From: Methylomonas sp. 11b
GTDB lineage: Bacteria; Pseudomonadota; Gammaproteobacteria; Methylococcales; Methylomonadaceae
Assembly (NCBI RefSeq): GCF_000515215.1
Contig: NZ_KI911557.1
Coordinates: 2,847,741-2,911,740, forward strand
DNA: 64,000 nucleotides
Reading direction: 5' to 3'
Below, in pieces: positions 17,516 through 27,431 of this stretch (position 1 is the first letter of the stretch; each line of letters begins with the position of its first letter). The position numbers were made by a program, and so were the translations under genes. The notes under the pieces were generated by a model. The model was given only the letters and a program-made list of their open reading frames with translations, was not told where the DNA came from and made no database searches.

Positions 17516-19621
17516 ATGTTAAACAGAAACGGATCCACAATTGCCTTAATTTTTTTCTCCCTTACGGCTACTGCGCAAGACATATACGTGTCCCCCACCG
17601 GCAGTGACAAATTAAACGGGCTATCTCCACGTATAAACTTTTGGACAAAAACCGGACCTTTTAAAACACTGGCTCGAGCTCAACAATCTATCAGACAAAT
17701 TAAAGCAGCAGGCAAGTTTAACCAACCTATCACTGTACATATTGGCAAAGGCACATATCAATTGCAAGCCCCGCTAGAGTTTGACGACAAAGACTCAGGG
17801 CTTCCTGGCCAGGAAGTTACCTGGGAGGGAGAAAATGGCGGCAGTATTATTTCCGGCGGCATAGCGCTTAATAATTGCCAATCCTATTCCTCCACTAGCC
17901 CAAATCGCATACTGAACTGCCAGTTAAACGCCAGTATCGCGTCAAATATTAGTGCAGAAGATAACGAACGTATTTCAGGTAACGCTCCAGTATTCGCGCT
18001 ATTCGTAGATGACATCAAAATGAATCTAGCACGTTGGCCCGATAGTGACTGGGCGCACATCAAATTACCATTAAATGCGCAAACCCATTTCAGTGTTTTT
18101 GAAAAAATGCCAAAATTCACTGGCGATTTAAGCAATGCCCAAGTACACATCTATCCAAATAGCGATTATTATGACCAATATCTGGGTGTTGAGAAGGTTG
18201 ACACGGTAAATAATGAGATAATATTAGCATCGCAAACAAAAGCAGCAATGACAAGTGGGAGGCGCTTTTATCTACAGAATTTTCAATCAGCGCTGAATAT
18301 GCCTGCCGAATGGTTTTACGATCAAAGCAATGCAAGAATTCAATTTATCCCACCAGCAGGATCACCAGCCAAGCAAGTTTTAATATCATCATTACCTAAT
18401 TTAATGAAATTAAACTCGGCAAAATATATAAACTATAGGAATCTTACATTTAAATATACTAATGGCAACGCTATCACCATAGACGACTCAGGAAATATTT
18501 TGTTAGATAACCTAGAAGTTCGCCATGCACGAGACAAAAGCATACTGGCCACAGAAAGCACCGATATAACTATCTCCAATAGCCACCTCCACGATTCAGG
18601 TATCGGAGGAATTCTGCTTGAAGGAGGAAATAGGCCAAACTTACAGGCGTCGGGGAATACTATGGTCAACAACCATATTCATGATTTCGACAATGTTCTG
18701 CTTAGTTATTCCCCAGCCATCGAACTAAGCGGTGTAGGAGGAAGCGTATCTTACAATTTGATTGAAAATGGAGCCGGCAGCGGCATTAATATTATAGGCA
18801 ATGATCATTTAGTAGAAAAAAATGAGATTTCAGATATATGCAAACAATCTAGTGACTGTGGTGCGATTTATTCCGGTAGAGATTGGACATTTCGCGGCAA
18901 TATAATTCGCTACAACTATGTGCATGACTACACTGGCTATATGTTAGACACAAACACTCTAAATGTGGCTAAAAATATTCTGCAATATAAAAATGACGGT
19001 GCACGTGGCATTTATCTTGACGACGGTGTGAGCGGGTTTACGGTGTTTGGAAATATATTAGTAAATGCCGGCATGCTATCTATTCAACTTGGCGGCGGGC
19101 GTGATACGCTTATTGAGAACAATGTTATCAAAACTGATAAGCGCGCAATATGGGTTGATGATCGCGGCCCAACTTATAATTGGAGCGTTAATAGAGAAAG
19201 CTTAGCGAGCATGCCTATTAAAAGTATTTTATGGGCTAAAAAATATCCTAAGCTATCGGCCCCGATGAATAAAGACATCTGGCCAGAAGACAATATCATT
19301 CGACGAAATGTCATTATATCAACAGCGAGCAACGGTTACGCTATACGCTATCTTTTACCCAAAAAAAGCAACATTATATCCAACAATATTGTTTGGAACG
19401 CTAAGACAAATATAGTACTTGATTACAATATTCTAGACTCAAACATCCGAGGTGGATCACAATGGAGTAACTGGGCTGGCCTGGGGTTTGAAACTAACAG
19501 CCTTAACACAGACCCTTGCATAAATTTAATGGGCAGTAAAATCAATATAACTTGCGATAGCTCCCCATTATCAAAAATAGGTTTCAATAATTTACCAACT
19601 GATATAGGCCTTATACAATAA
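17516..19621 (+). CDS. Secreted right-handed beta-helix protein 2
   Basis: 701 residues from ATG 17516 (GGAG at 17503-17506). A short signal peptide ends TATA-Q. It is closely similar to protein 1 along its whole length: YVSPTGSDKLNGLSP, DSGLPGQEVTWEG, the cysteine pair in CKQSSDCGAIYSGRDWTFRG, GARGIYLDDGVSGFTVFGN, and the C-terminal CINLMGSKINITC. The 274-base gap to gene 1 contains no clear promoter or gene. A tandem duplication is evident. The product should be periplasmic or secreted, and I infer activity on a polysaccharide. Confidence 0.82.
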   Translation: MLNRNGSTIALIFFSLTATAQDIYVSPTGSDKLNGLSPRINFWTKTGPFKTLARAQQSIRQIKAAGKFNQPITVHIGKGTYQLQAPLEFDDKDSGLPGQEVTWEGENGGSIISGGIALNNCQSYSSTSPNRILNCQLNASIASNISAEDNERISGNAPVFALFVDDIKMNLARWPDSDWAHIKLPLNAQTHFSVFEKMPKFTGDLSNAQVHIYPNSDYYDQYLGVEKVDTVNNEIILASQTKAAMTSGRRFYLQNFQSALNMPAEWFYDQSNARIQFIPPAGSPAKQVLISSLPNLMKLNSAKYINYRNLTFKYTNGNAITIDDSGNILLDNLEVRHARDKSILATESTDITISNSHLHDSGIGGILLEGGNRPNLQASGNTMVNNHIHDFDNVLLSYSPAIELSGVGGSVSYNLIENGAGSGINIIGNDHLVEKNEISDICKQSSDCGAIYSGRDWTFRGNIIRYNYVHDYTGYMLDTNTLNVAKNILQYKNDGARGIYLDDGVSGFTVFGNILVNAGMLSIQLGGGRDTLIENNVIKTDKRAIWVDDRGPTYNWSVNRESLASMPIKSILWAKKYPKLSAPMNKDIWPEDNIIRRNVIISTASNGYAIRYLLPKKSNIISNNIVWNAKTNIVLDYNILDSNIRGGSQWSNWAGLGFETNSLNTDPCINLMGSKINITCDSSPLSKIGFNNLPTDIGLIQ

Positions 19622-19820
19622 ACAGTTCAAAAATATTCATACGCTTTTTTAAAGAATTTAGTAGTATTACCGTTAAATCAGAATTCACAAATACCTTAAG
19701 GGCATCTCTAAAAATTCAGCGACTCCCACCGGCTATTTGGCGAAAAGCAAAACGGCTGAAATGCGATAATACTAGCAAGCAAACTGCTAGGAAAGAAAAA
19801 GTCAGACGGGAGCCAAACCG

Positions 19821-20770
19821 TTTGATGTGGTGCTAATGTTCAAGATTTTGGTGCTCCAAAACTGCACAATTTATCGGATGACGGCATCGAATATCAAATT
19901 CGTGATCGGTTCAGTTTCATGCGGTTTCTGGAATTGCAATTAGAAGATCGGGTACCGGATTCAAAAACGGTTTGTAGGTTTCGGGGAGCACTTAAAAATT
20001 TAGACTTGGTTGATGTGTTGTTTGCGCGGTTTCATGCCCAACTGGCAGAACAAGGTTACGCAGAGAGCAGGGCAAATAATCGATGCCACCTTCGTTAAGG
20101 TGCCAAAGCAAAGCAATACCCCCCAGAAGAAAATACTCTGATTAAAGAGGGGCAAGTTCCTGAGGCCTGGGATAAACCGGAAGCGCGAGCCAAACGTTGG
20201 CAGAAAGATATTCAGGCCCGCTGGACGAAGAAAAACGAGGAAAAGCATTACCGCTATTTATGCCCTTTAGGATACAAAAAATCACATCAACGTCGATGAG
20301 GGAAACAAACTGATACAGAGCTATTCAGTGACTCATGCAGCGGTTCACGATAGTCAGTTATTTGATGAGTTGCTCGACCATACAAGCGATGAGGATGGAA
20401 ACAAGCGAGCAGTTTACGCCGACAGCACTTATCGTTCTGAAGCCCAGGAATAGCGAGAAGCCGACACAAAATAGCCAGCCAAGTTTGTGAAAATGGCACG
20501 CGCGGAAAGTCGTTAACCGAAGAGCAAAAACAATCAAACCGGACTAAATCGAAAGTCAGAGCCGATTCGAACATGTGTTTGGCGCGCAAGCGGCAATGGG
20601 TGGGTATCTGGTATCTGGTATCTGGTATCTGGTATCTGGTATCTGGTATCTGGTATCTGGTGCGCACTATCGGTTTGGAACGAGCCAAAGTCAAAATCGG
20701 ATTGATAAATTTTGTTTACAACATGAAGCGCTTGGTGCAACTTCATTCAGCGCGACACGAACGCGGCTAA
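19821..20770 (+). pseudogene. IS5-family transposase remnant
   Basis: The reading frame is broken at several points, but the family sequence is clear: FDVVLMFKILVLQN, then frame-shifted LHNLSDDGIEYQIRDRFSFM and DRVPDSKTVCRFRGALK. Next comes GQIIDATFVKVPKQ (first catalytic Asp, codon 20082-20084), then AVYADSTYRSEAQE (second Asp, 20421-20423) followed by a stop, RFEHVFGAQAAMGG (catalytic Glu, 20569-20571) and KIGLINFVYNMKRLVQL. A TATCTGG array has expanded between the Glu segment and the C-terminus. The protein cannot be active. Confidence 0.85.
20605..20660. repeat. 8-copy TATCTGG microsatellite
   Basis: Eight perfect copies of the 7-mer TATCTGG lie end to end, with partial copies on both sides (20603-20661). 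The array lies inside the transposase pseudogene. Copy number is likely to vary by slippage, and because 7 is not a multiple of three each change would shift the frame. Confidence 0.95.
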
Positions 20771-21174
20771 ACGCGCTTTAACGGCCCCTTACAGGGAAGG
20801 TGCGCCTGAATGGCCTAAATAGGGAGAAAGAACCCAAAGACCAGAGCATGTGCAGCGTTTTTTACTTCAAACAGCCAAAATAAAGGATAATTTTGAAAAA
20901 ATTCGAAAAACTTTCCTCCAGTTAGTTTTGGGGAATCTAAATTTTAACTATTAGAGGCCTCCCTTAACTTATTGTAAGCCCACTCTCGACCAAATCGATC
21001 CATAAACCCAATTTCATCGGAAGCGGCCTTTGAAAATTATTGAATCTATAATAGTGACCTTGAAAACCTCTTTTAAAGTTGCCCCTAAGAAAACCAGGTA
21101 CCGGGAAAATAAAAACATGAATCTGCCTGGGCAGGTTTTATATGCCCTAACTCAATTTACTGGTCAAATAAAAG

Positions 21175-23262
21175 ATGCTTATGTTTCTTAGAGCAATTTT
21201 CAGCTTAGTCATTATGTGTGTCCCCCTCCCAGGGATGACACTAGAGTATTATATTGCCCAATCAGGCAACGATCAATTTGACGGCTTATCTATGGGTAAA
21301 ACCCAACTAGGCACTAACGGACCTTTTTTGACTCTTGGACGGGCTCAGCAGGCGATCAGAGATTTAAAAAAAAATGGTCAACTTGATCAACCTGTCACCA
21401 TTCATATACAAACGGGTAATTATGTCCTACAAAAACCACTCGAATTTGATTTAAGAGATTCTGGTTTTGAAGGCCGGCAAATCACTTGGAAAGCAGAAGG
21501 CGGTGCGGTAGTCATCAGTGGCGGAATTGCATTGCAAAACTGTGCAAAGGACCAAGACAACCCCCTAATATGGAGTTGCGCTACTTCAAGCTTACCCTTA
21601 GATAAAATCAAATACAAAAATAATTCCCGCAAACAGGGAAGCGCGCCGGGATTTGAATTATTTATAAACCAGAAACCGCTGCATCTTTCTCGGTGGCCGA
21701 ATACTGATTGGGGGCACATAAAAACACCGTTGGCAGAAAAAACCACCTTCGATACATTTGAGCAATTGCCACAGTTAAGCGTCCTTAGCGAAGCTCAAGT
21801 ACATATATTCGCGGGCAATGATTGGTTCGATGAATATACTCCTGTATCGTCTATTGACTCCAATCTAAACCAGATAAGTTTGGCAAAAAATACGACCTAT
21901 CCATTGGCAAGCGGCCGACGGTTTTATCTAGAAAATATCCAGTCGTTGCTGGATGCCCCGGGAGAATGGTTTTATGATCGCTTGGGCAATAAAATCTCAT
22001 TTATTCCTCTGGACAATTTAGCCCCAAAAGACATCATCATTTCCGCTCAGAAAAATATACTTTCGCTAAATGGTGCAAACTACATCACCTTAAAAAATTT
22101 AACCTTTCAGTACAGCACTGATGTGGCTATTATCATCGACAAGTCAAATCACGTAGTAATAGATGGCGTTGAAATTAGTAATATTGGTAGTAGAGCAATT
22201 GAAGCTAAGAACAGCAATGACATTAAAGTCACTAACAGCCTCATTCATGACACAGGCGAGGGCGGCATTCTGTTGAGTGGAGGTGATAGAAACTCACTTG
22301 AGGCTTCTAATAATGTTGTCCATAACTGCCATATTCATAATTTTGGCCGAATAATACTGACTTACACTCCTGCCATCGAAGTCGCTGGAGTAGGTACTAG
22401 CGTTACCCACAATCTGGTCGAGCAAGCGCCGGGGACCGGAATTTTGATACACGGTAATGATCATTTAATTGAAAAGAATGAAATACATCATGTCTGTGAG
22501 CAAGCATCCGATTGCGGCGGGATATACTCGGGACGCGAGTGGACTTATCGTGGCAATATTATTCGCAATAACAGTATCCACGACTTATTCGGCTATGGAC
22601 TTAAAAATATTAATATAGCCACCAATACCATAGTGTACGGTAAATCTGACGGGGTACGCGGCGTATATCTAGACGATTTCCTGAGTGGTTTTACCGTAAC
22701 CGGCAATCTATTCAATAACGCCGGCGCTATGTCGATTCAAATGGCAGGTGGCCGCGACAATATTATCGAGAACAACGTCATTAAAACTGATAGCTACGCT
22801 ATATGGGCCGATAATCGCCCAGCAACGACTGAGGTTAAAAAACGATTCGCCCAAGCCATCCAAAATACTGCCTGGATTAAGAAATATCCAAAACTTAGCA
22901 ACCCAATAACTAATCAAGATTGGCCGGAAGGCAATAGCCTGCAGCGTAATATTATAATTACCAGCAAACCGGGCGGCTTATCGTTACGCTATTCACTGCC
23001 TAAACAAAATAACATCATAGCTAACAATTTAACCTGGAGCACTACAGGACAATTTAGCGTTGATTACAACATATTGGATGGACTAGCAAAACGGGGGGGA
23101 GCACCTTGGCAAGAATGGCTCAGCCAAGGCTTTGAAACTGGCAGTAGTTACGCTGACCCCTGCGTGACTATAACAGCTAATAAAGTGAGTTTTTGCCAGC
23201 AATCGCCGATTAAGCAAATCGGATTTCAGCCGATACCCGCGGATATTGGATTGCTCAAATAA
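21175..23262 (+). CDS. Secreted right-handed beta-helix protein 3
   Basis: 695 residues from ATG 21175; ATG 21181 is an alternative start. A signal peptide (LRAIFSLVIMCVPLPG) precedes YYIAQSGNDQFDGLS. It shares the plan of the two upstream paralogues: DSGFEGRQITWKAEGG, HDTGEGGILLSGGDR, NDHLIEKNEI, CEQASDCGGIYSGREWTYRG, GVRGVYLDDFLSGFTVTGN and WPEGNSLQRN. It is more diverged from proteins 1 and 2 than they are from each other. The three conserved blocks around the cysteine pair, YLDD and GGRDNIIENN are candidates for the active cleft. Confidence 0.82.
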   Translation: MLMFLRAIFSLVIMCVPLPGMTLEYYIAQSGNDQFDGLSMGKTQLGTNGPFLTLGRAQQAIRDLKKNGQLDQPVTIHIQTGNYVLQKPLEFDLRDSGFEGRQITWKAEGGAVVISGGIALQNCAKDQDNPLIWSCATSSLPLDKIKYKNNSRKQGSAPGFELFINQKPLHLSRWPNTDWGHIKTPLAEKTTFDTFEQLPQLSVLSEAQVHIFAGNDWFDEYTPVSSIDSNLNQISLAKNTTYPLASGRRFYLENIQSLLDAPGEWFYDRLGNKISFIPLDNLAPKDIIISAQKNILSLNGANYITLKNLTFQYSTDVAIIIDKSNHVVIDGVEISNIGSRAIEAKNSNDIKVTNSLIHDTGEGGILLSGGDRNSLEASNNVVHNCHIHNFGRIILTYTPAIEVAGVGTSVTHNLVEQAPGTGILIHGNDHLIEKNEIHHVCEQASDCGGIYSGREWTYRGNIIRNNSIHDLFGYGLKNINIATNTIVYGKSDGVRGVYLDDFLSGFTVTGNLFNNAGAMSIQMAGGRDNIIENNVIKTDSYAIWADNRPATTEVKKRFAQAIQNTAWIKKYPKLSNPITNQDWPEGNSLQRNIIITSKPGGLSLRYSLPKQNNIIANNLTWSTTGQFSVDYNILDGLAKRGGAPWQEWLSQGFETGSSYADPCVTITANKVSFCQQSPIKQIGFQPIPADIGLLK

Positions 23263-23267
23263 CTTAA

Positions 23268-23712
23268 GGATGCCTCCAAAAATATACTCTTCCCAAAGAG
23301 TGCGCATTCAATGGTAGATTGGACTGATTGCAATGAAGCCCAGCAATCGCTGAAAATCTTGGAAACGGAGCGCCAGCGAAGTGAAGATTTTTAGTCCCCG
23401 ATAGCCGTAGCGCCGGGCAGGTTTTCGCAGCGAAGCGGAGAAAACCTGCAAGGCATCGCGACACGGCGTTAAGTCATGCGAGAGCCGATCTTTCGACCCC
23501 TTGTTGGGTCGGAACGAGGTGACGCGGACGAATCGGGGCGCCGAAGGCATAAGCGGTCGCGTAATTTTTGCCGATTTTTTCCAGCAGGATGCCCGAAAAA
23601 ATCTTTCGGCAAAAATAGCGACTCCCCGGTTTATTTTGTTGGGCTTCGCTCTGCTTTTCTCAACCTACATTTTTATCTCGCCGTCAGAAAAAGTTTACTG
23701 CCATTCCAATGC
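23268..23712. other. Repeat-dense, hairpin-rich gap
   Basis: No gene is seen. GGATGCCTCCAAAAAT (23268-) and ATTTTTAGTCCCC (23386-) resemble MITE ends. GCAGGTTTTC (23417-23426) pairs with GAAAACCTGC (23440-23449), and CGACCC (23494-23499) with GGGTCG (23506-23511). ATTTTTGCCGATTTTTTC (23564-23581) pairs with a near copy at 23595-23616. A GTTGGGCTTCGC element at about 23638 recurs near 27569. The stretch is GC-richer than its neighbours. Confidence 0.6.
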
Positions 23713-24783
23713 TTAACTGCCTGCGTAAGACGGAAACATCTTCTCTCGTAAAGACAAAAATGGCCTTTCAATTAACTTTGTAAGTACCACGGCCAAAACA
23801 ATCGCACCGCCATACTTAATAAGCAAATCCACTACCCCAGGCACGGAGGTTATTCCGAGTCTTTTTAACAAAGCCTCGACCATTCTCATCATCACAAATT
23901 GATATACATACATCGCATAAGAATATACTCCAATCCAAGCGAAACCTTTTACCATAAAATTTTTTTCTGACACAAAGTTAAGGCGATAACAGTATAATAG
24001 CATTACCCCTGCTGTTAAATAAGTTATCGTGTACCTAATTGTTACTTTAAAATAAACTTCTTCTTGAAACAAAATCAGGCTAGTAACGCCTATAATAAAT
24101 AAGATCGCCAGTGTTATTTTGCGCGCAGCCAAACTTTCAAATTTATCTTGATGAAAGGTTTTAAGGTAGGCCAAAGCGACACCAAAAGCTAACGCATCAA
24201 CCCTATATTGGGTTTGAATATATATTTTACTAAGATCAACCGGATAAGCGAACGCTGCAAATCTAAGTAAAAGGGAGGACAGCATAACCATTGGAATAAT
24301 TACTACAAAAAATTTCATGCTTTTCGCATTTGATTTAGTCAAAATCAAAAGACAAAATGAAAATAGCAAATAAAAATGCTCTTCAACAGCCAAACTCCAA
24401 AGATGTGCGAGCGGCGTAAGGAAATAATTCTGCACATGAAATAAGTTTTGTATAAGAAAGGACTCCCAAGGGTAGCGACCACTAATTAGCAATAGCATGA
24501 GATATACATATAAAATAGGCCAAATTTTAAATGCTCTTCTAATCAGAAATCGCCCTACTCGAAAGCCTCCGGTTTTTTTATACTCATTAAATATAAGTCC
24601 GCCGATTAGAAACCCGCTGAGCACAAAAAATAAATCAACACCCGCCCAACCCAGCACCCGACCGGGTATCAGTAATGCATCAACTAACCATACGCCCGTA
24701 TTTGTGCTGTTAAAGTGCCAGCCCATAGCAAGCAAAATGGCTATTCCTCTAATAAAGTCCAAATATATTTCTCTGGTTTTCAT
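23713..24783 (-). CDS. Acyltransferase 3 family membrane protein
   Basis: 356 residues, about ten membrane helices. The family hallmark is at the start: REIYLDFIRGIAILLAMGWH, with the RG pair and a conserved His in the first helix, followed by GVDLFFVLSGFLIGG. These enzymes (OafA/ExoZ type) move acetyl or other acyl groups onto sugars of surface polysaccharides from the cytoplasm to the periplasmic side. It is the last gene of the minus-strand exopolysaccharide cluster, 20 bases after the preceding glycosyltransferase, so it probably decorates that polymer. Confidence 0.9.
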   Translation of the reverse strand: MKTREIYLDFIRGIAILLAMGWHFNSTNTGVWLVDALLIPGRVLGWAGVDLFFVLSGFLIGGLIFNEYKKTGGFRVGRFLIRRAFKIWPILYVYLMLLLISGRYPWESFLIQNLFHVQNYFLTPLAHLWSLAVEEHFYLLFSFCLLILTKSNAKSMKFFVVIIPMVMLSSLLLRFAAFAYPVDLSKIYIQTQYRVDALAFGVALAYLKTFHQDKFESLAARKITLAILFIIGVTSLILFQEEVYFKVTIRYTITYLTAGVMLLYCYRLNFVSEKNFMVKGFAWIGVYSYAMYVYQFVMMRMVEALLKRLGITSVPGVVDLLIKYGGAIVLAVVLTKLIERPFLSLREKMFPSYAGS

Positions 24784-24802
24784 AGGCTTGAGAGGTTAAA
24801 TA

Positions 24803-25963
24803 TCATTGCACGGCCTCATAAATAGCCATTAATTCGGCGTAATTTTGCTCAGAGGAATATTTTTCAAGAAAAACCCGCCTAGCGTTTTCCCCGAGTTCTT
24901 CGACTTGCTCAGGATGCTCTAATAGCCATTGTGCTTTCTCGGCTAAATCGTTTGCATCACCCGGCGTAAAAAATAATCCGGTTTTACCGTCTTCGATAAT
25001 GTCAGCCATGCTCCCCAATCTAGATGCCAGAATCGGCAAGCCATGGGCAAGTGCCTCAACCAAAACCAACGGAAAACCCTCATACCATTCTGATGGCAGT
25101 ACCAAGAACGCAGCCTGCTGCATCAACTGACTAATATCCGATGCATTTTGCCGACCTAATGCCTTAATATTGGTTTCATCTTGTAATAAATCCTCTAAAG
25201 GCCCGCTACCAGCGACCTTTAATACCGAGTGCCCTGCCAATCCCGACCAGGCGCTGAGCAGGGTTTTGATACCTTTTTCCTCGCTGATGCGGCCCACAAA
25301 TAATCCAAAAGCGGGATTAGTTCTAGCAAGTCGGTTTATTCCCGCGTACGGATCATGTAGAAAATTGGGCTTTACAGCGATCTTTTCTAATGGAAAGCCG
25401 GCTTGGATAAACTTGCTTTTGGCAAAATCCGTCAGCGCGATAAAGCGGTTGACCTTAGTAGACCACGTACCCTGTTTACGATGTGTCGCCACCATATGTG
25501 CGACTACCAGGCTACCTAGTTTTGACCCACGATAGCATCCATACCTGACTGCCTGATAGGGTGAACCGGCTATGCATTGTTCGCATATTTTGCCATCCCT
25601 CATCAGCATGGCACCCGGACAAATTAGCCGGTAATTGTGCAGTGTTTGTACCACGGGCACGCCTTGAGTCATACATGCGTCGTAAATTGACGGGCTTATT
25701 TGCGGGAAAAAATTATGCACATGTACTACGGCGGGTTTAAATGTGCGTAAATAGTCCTGTGCTATCGCCAAACTAGCCGCTGAATAAGTTGTAGTAATCG
25801 CGGTATTTATTTTGCCCTTTAATCCAGCGGGCAAATCCTTATTATCGACACTCCATAATTCAACTTCTTGACCATGCTCTGCCAATAATTTTGCCTCAGC
25901 AGCCACCACATTATCTTCCCCTCCAGCCTGTTGATAACGGTTATGAACTAACAAGATTTTCAT
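24803..25963 (-). CDS. GT4-family glycosyltransferase
   Basis: 386 residues with the two Rossmann domains of GT-B enzymes. The N-terminal MKILLVHNRYQQAGGEDNV is typical of GT4. The C-terminal donor-sugar domain has FGLFVGRISEEKGIKTLLSA and the E-x7-E motif region PSEWYEGFPLVLVEALAHGLP. A CxxC-containing segment (ICEQCIAG) in the middle occurs in a GT4 subgroup. It would transfer a sugar from a nucleotide donor to the growing repeat unit in the cytoplasm. Donor and acceptor cannot be predicted. Confidence 0.9.
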   Translation of the reverse strand: MKILLVHNRYQQAGGEDNVVAAEAKLLAEHGQEVELWSVDNKDLPAGLKGKINTAITTTYSAASLAIAQDYLRTFKPAVVHVHNFFPQISPSIYDACMTQGVPVVQTLHNYRLICPGAMLMRDGKICEQCIAGSPYQAVRYGCYRGSKLGSLVVAHMVATHRKQGTWSTKVNRFIALTDFAKSKFIQAGFPLEKIAVKPNFLHDPYAGINRLARTNPAFGLFVGRISEEKGIKTLLSAWSGLAGHSVLKVAGSGPLEDLLQDETNIKALGRQNASDISQLMQQAAFLVLPSEWYEGFPLVLVEALAHGLPILASRLGSMADIIEDGKTGLFFTPGDANDLAEKAQWLLEHPEQVEELGENARRVFLEKYSSEQNYAELMAIYEAVQ

Positions 25964-26057
25964 TAAAACACTCGAGCAATATTGGAAAAAAACACAAATG
26001 CGGCTAGTTTGTTGCAGCTTCGGTTTAAACTACGACACTATCATTGGTGAAAACCTT

Positions 26058-26115
26058 TACCCCCATCTCCTTTATGCCCAGTGGGTACTGTGGAGAAGGC
26101 CGGGGTTAGGAGAGC
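26058..26115. repeat. CTCC/GGAG dispersed repeat
   Basis: A copy of the family reading CCCCATCTCC...GTGGAGAAGGCCGGGGTTAGGAG. It lies in the 286-base gap between two glycosyltransferase genes, where no gene is otherwise seen. Confidence 0.5.
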
Positions 26116-26249
26116 AAAATCCATCACTACTAACCCACAACCGTTAAGCTGAGCAGTTAATTGATTTGACCTGACACCAGCGACTGCGCGAATACATTCG
26201 CACCTCCGCCACATAGCTAAACCGTATTGCCCTTTGGGATCTGGCAGTT

Positions 26250-27395
26250 TTAAACGCTCCCTAAAGCTTTGCTTTTAAAATAGGCTTGAATACCCCCTAC
26301 AAAATTCGACGCCATATTCTCTATTGAAAATTGACTACCACTTTCTAGCGCGTTTATTTTTAACCTAATCAACTCATCGGAATTGCCAAGAATGCTGGCG
26401 ACAGCCTGAGCGTATTCATCTGCAATATGTTCGGTTATTAATCCATTGTGGCCGTGCTGCAGATATTCGATCTCAGGACTATGGTTTTGAATATTACTGG
26501 TAACCAAGGGTAATCCCGCGGTAAAGGCGTCTAAAATAGCCAATCCAACCAAACCGGGACACAGGAATAATTCTGCTGACCTAAAGGCTAAAGCCTTTTG
26601 CTCGCCGAATAAAGGCCCCAGATATTTAATGAATGGATGCGCTTTGACAAAGTGTTCCACCATTGCTTTATCACTGCCATTACCAACAATCAACAGCACA
26701 AAATCAGGATTTTTTTGATTTATTTCAACCGCTGATTTTAATAAAAAATCAAGCTTCTTATCAGAATAAAGCCCGCCACAATAAAGACTAATTCTAGCAT
26801 TCTCACCAATACCTAATTGCCCCTTAAATTGCGCTATTTTGTCCAGCGATTGCAGAGCCAACTGCCTTTTAAACTCGGAAGTATCAATACTATTGTTTAA
26901 TACAGTAATTTTAGAAACCGAGTAACCCAACTCTGCCATATAGTTTGCAACGCCCTGCGTATACGCAAACCACCAATCACATTGAGTTGACAGTATTTTC
27001 TTCATTTTTTCTGCCAAACTACGGGAATTACCCTGCCTATTCTGCCCATGCCCCCAATAAGCAAAACGTTTAAACCCTAAAAAACGGAATAATATCAGAA
27101 TATAATTATGAATATGTTTATTAGCCTGTTCGGTAATAACAAAATCTGCCCATAAAATATGTGCTAGTGCGTGGTGTAAAAAATGCAACTTTCCTTTTAA
27201 CATCCAATTGCTATTTTCAACAATACAAATGCCGCTGCTGGTGGTTATATTATCTCCTTTGCTTATTTCATGCGCAGGCGGTGTACCGCAGACAACTCTT
27301 ACCGTATGTCCTTGTTCCGCCAGTAATTGCCCCATCCGGTCAAACAATGGCATACGGTATTGTTTCAGCATGGGTTGGAAGATAACTATTTTCAT
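26250..27395 (-). CDS. GT4-family glycosyltransferase
   Basis: 381 residues, GT-B fold. The start MKIVIFQPMLKQYRMPLFDRM fits a family that acts on lipid-linked oligosaccharides. The C-terminal half shows ISLYCGGLYSDKKLDFLLKS (donor domain start) and LFLCPGLVGLAILDAFTAGLP, the equivalent of the EX7E loop, although the first Glu of the usual motif is replaced (PGLVGLAI). That change is worth noting because that Glu contacts the nucleotide sugar in classic GT4 enzymes. It probably adds one sugar of the exopolysaccharide repeat. Confidence 0.85.
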   Translation of the reverse strand: MKIVIFQPMLKQYRMPLFDRMGQLLAEQGHTVRVVCGTPPAHEISKGDNITTSSGICIVENSNWMLKGKLHFLHHALAHILWADFVITEQANKHIHNYILILFRFLGFKRFAYWGHGQNRQGNSRSLAEKMKKILSTQCDWWFAYTQGVANYMAELGYSVSKITVLNNSIDTSEFKRQLALQSLDKIAQFKGQLGIGENARISLYCGGLYSDKKLDFLLKSAVEINQKNPDFVLLIVGNGSDKAMVEHFVKAHPFIKYLGPLFGEQKALAFRSAELFLCPGLVGLAILDAFTAGLPLVTSNIQNHSPEIEYLQHGHNGLITEHIADEYAQAVASILGNSDELIRLKINALESGSQFSIENMASNFVGGIQAYFKSKALGSV

Positions 27396-27431
27396 ATCCC
27401 TGATAACAATTGAAATTTAATTAACATTAGT

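Larger units (their letters stand above)
19700..20963. mobile_element. Decayed IS5-family insertion sequence
   Basis: The ends are GGGCATCTCTAAAAATT on the left and, reversed, GGGAGGCCTCTAATAGTTAAAATT on the right. Both are flanked by TTAA (19696-19699 and 20964-20967), a plausible target duplication of the YTAR kind used by IS5. About 1.26 kb, typical of the family. It carries the remains of a DDE transposase and an expanded 7-bp repeat. It sits between beta-helix genes 2 and 3. Confidence 0.65.

Noticed and set aside
17419..17607. Short plus-strand frame upstream of beta-helix gene 2
   Set aside because: It overlaps the signal peptide region of the real gene in another frame and shows no ribosome site.
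20534..20781. Open frames reading ...GIWYLVSGIWYLV... on both strands
   Set aside because: They are translations of the 7-bp microsatellite within a dead transposase; no start context or conserved domain.
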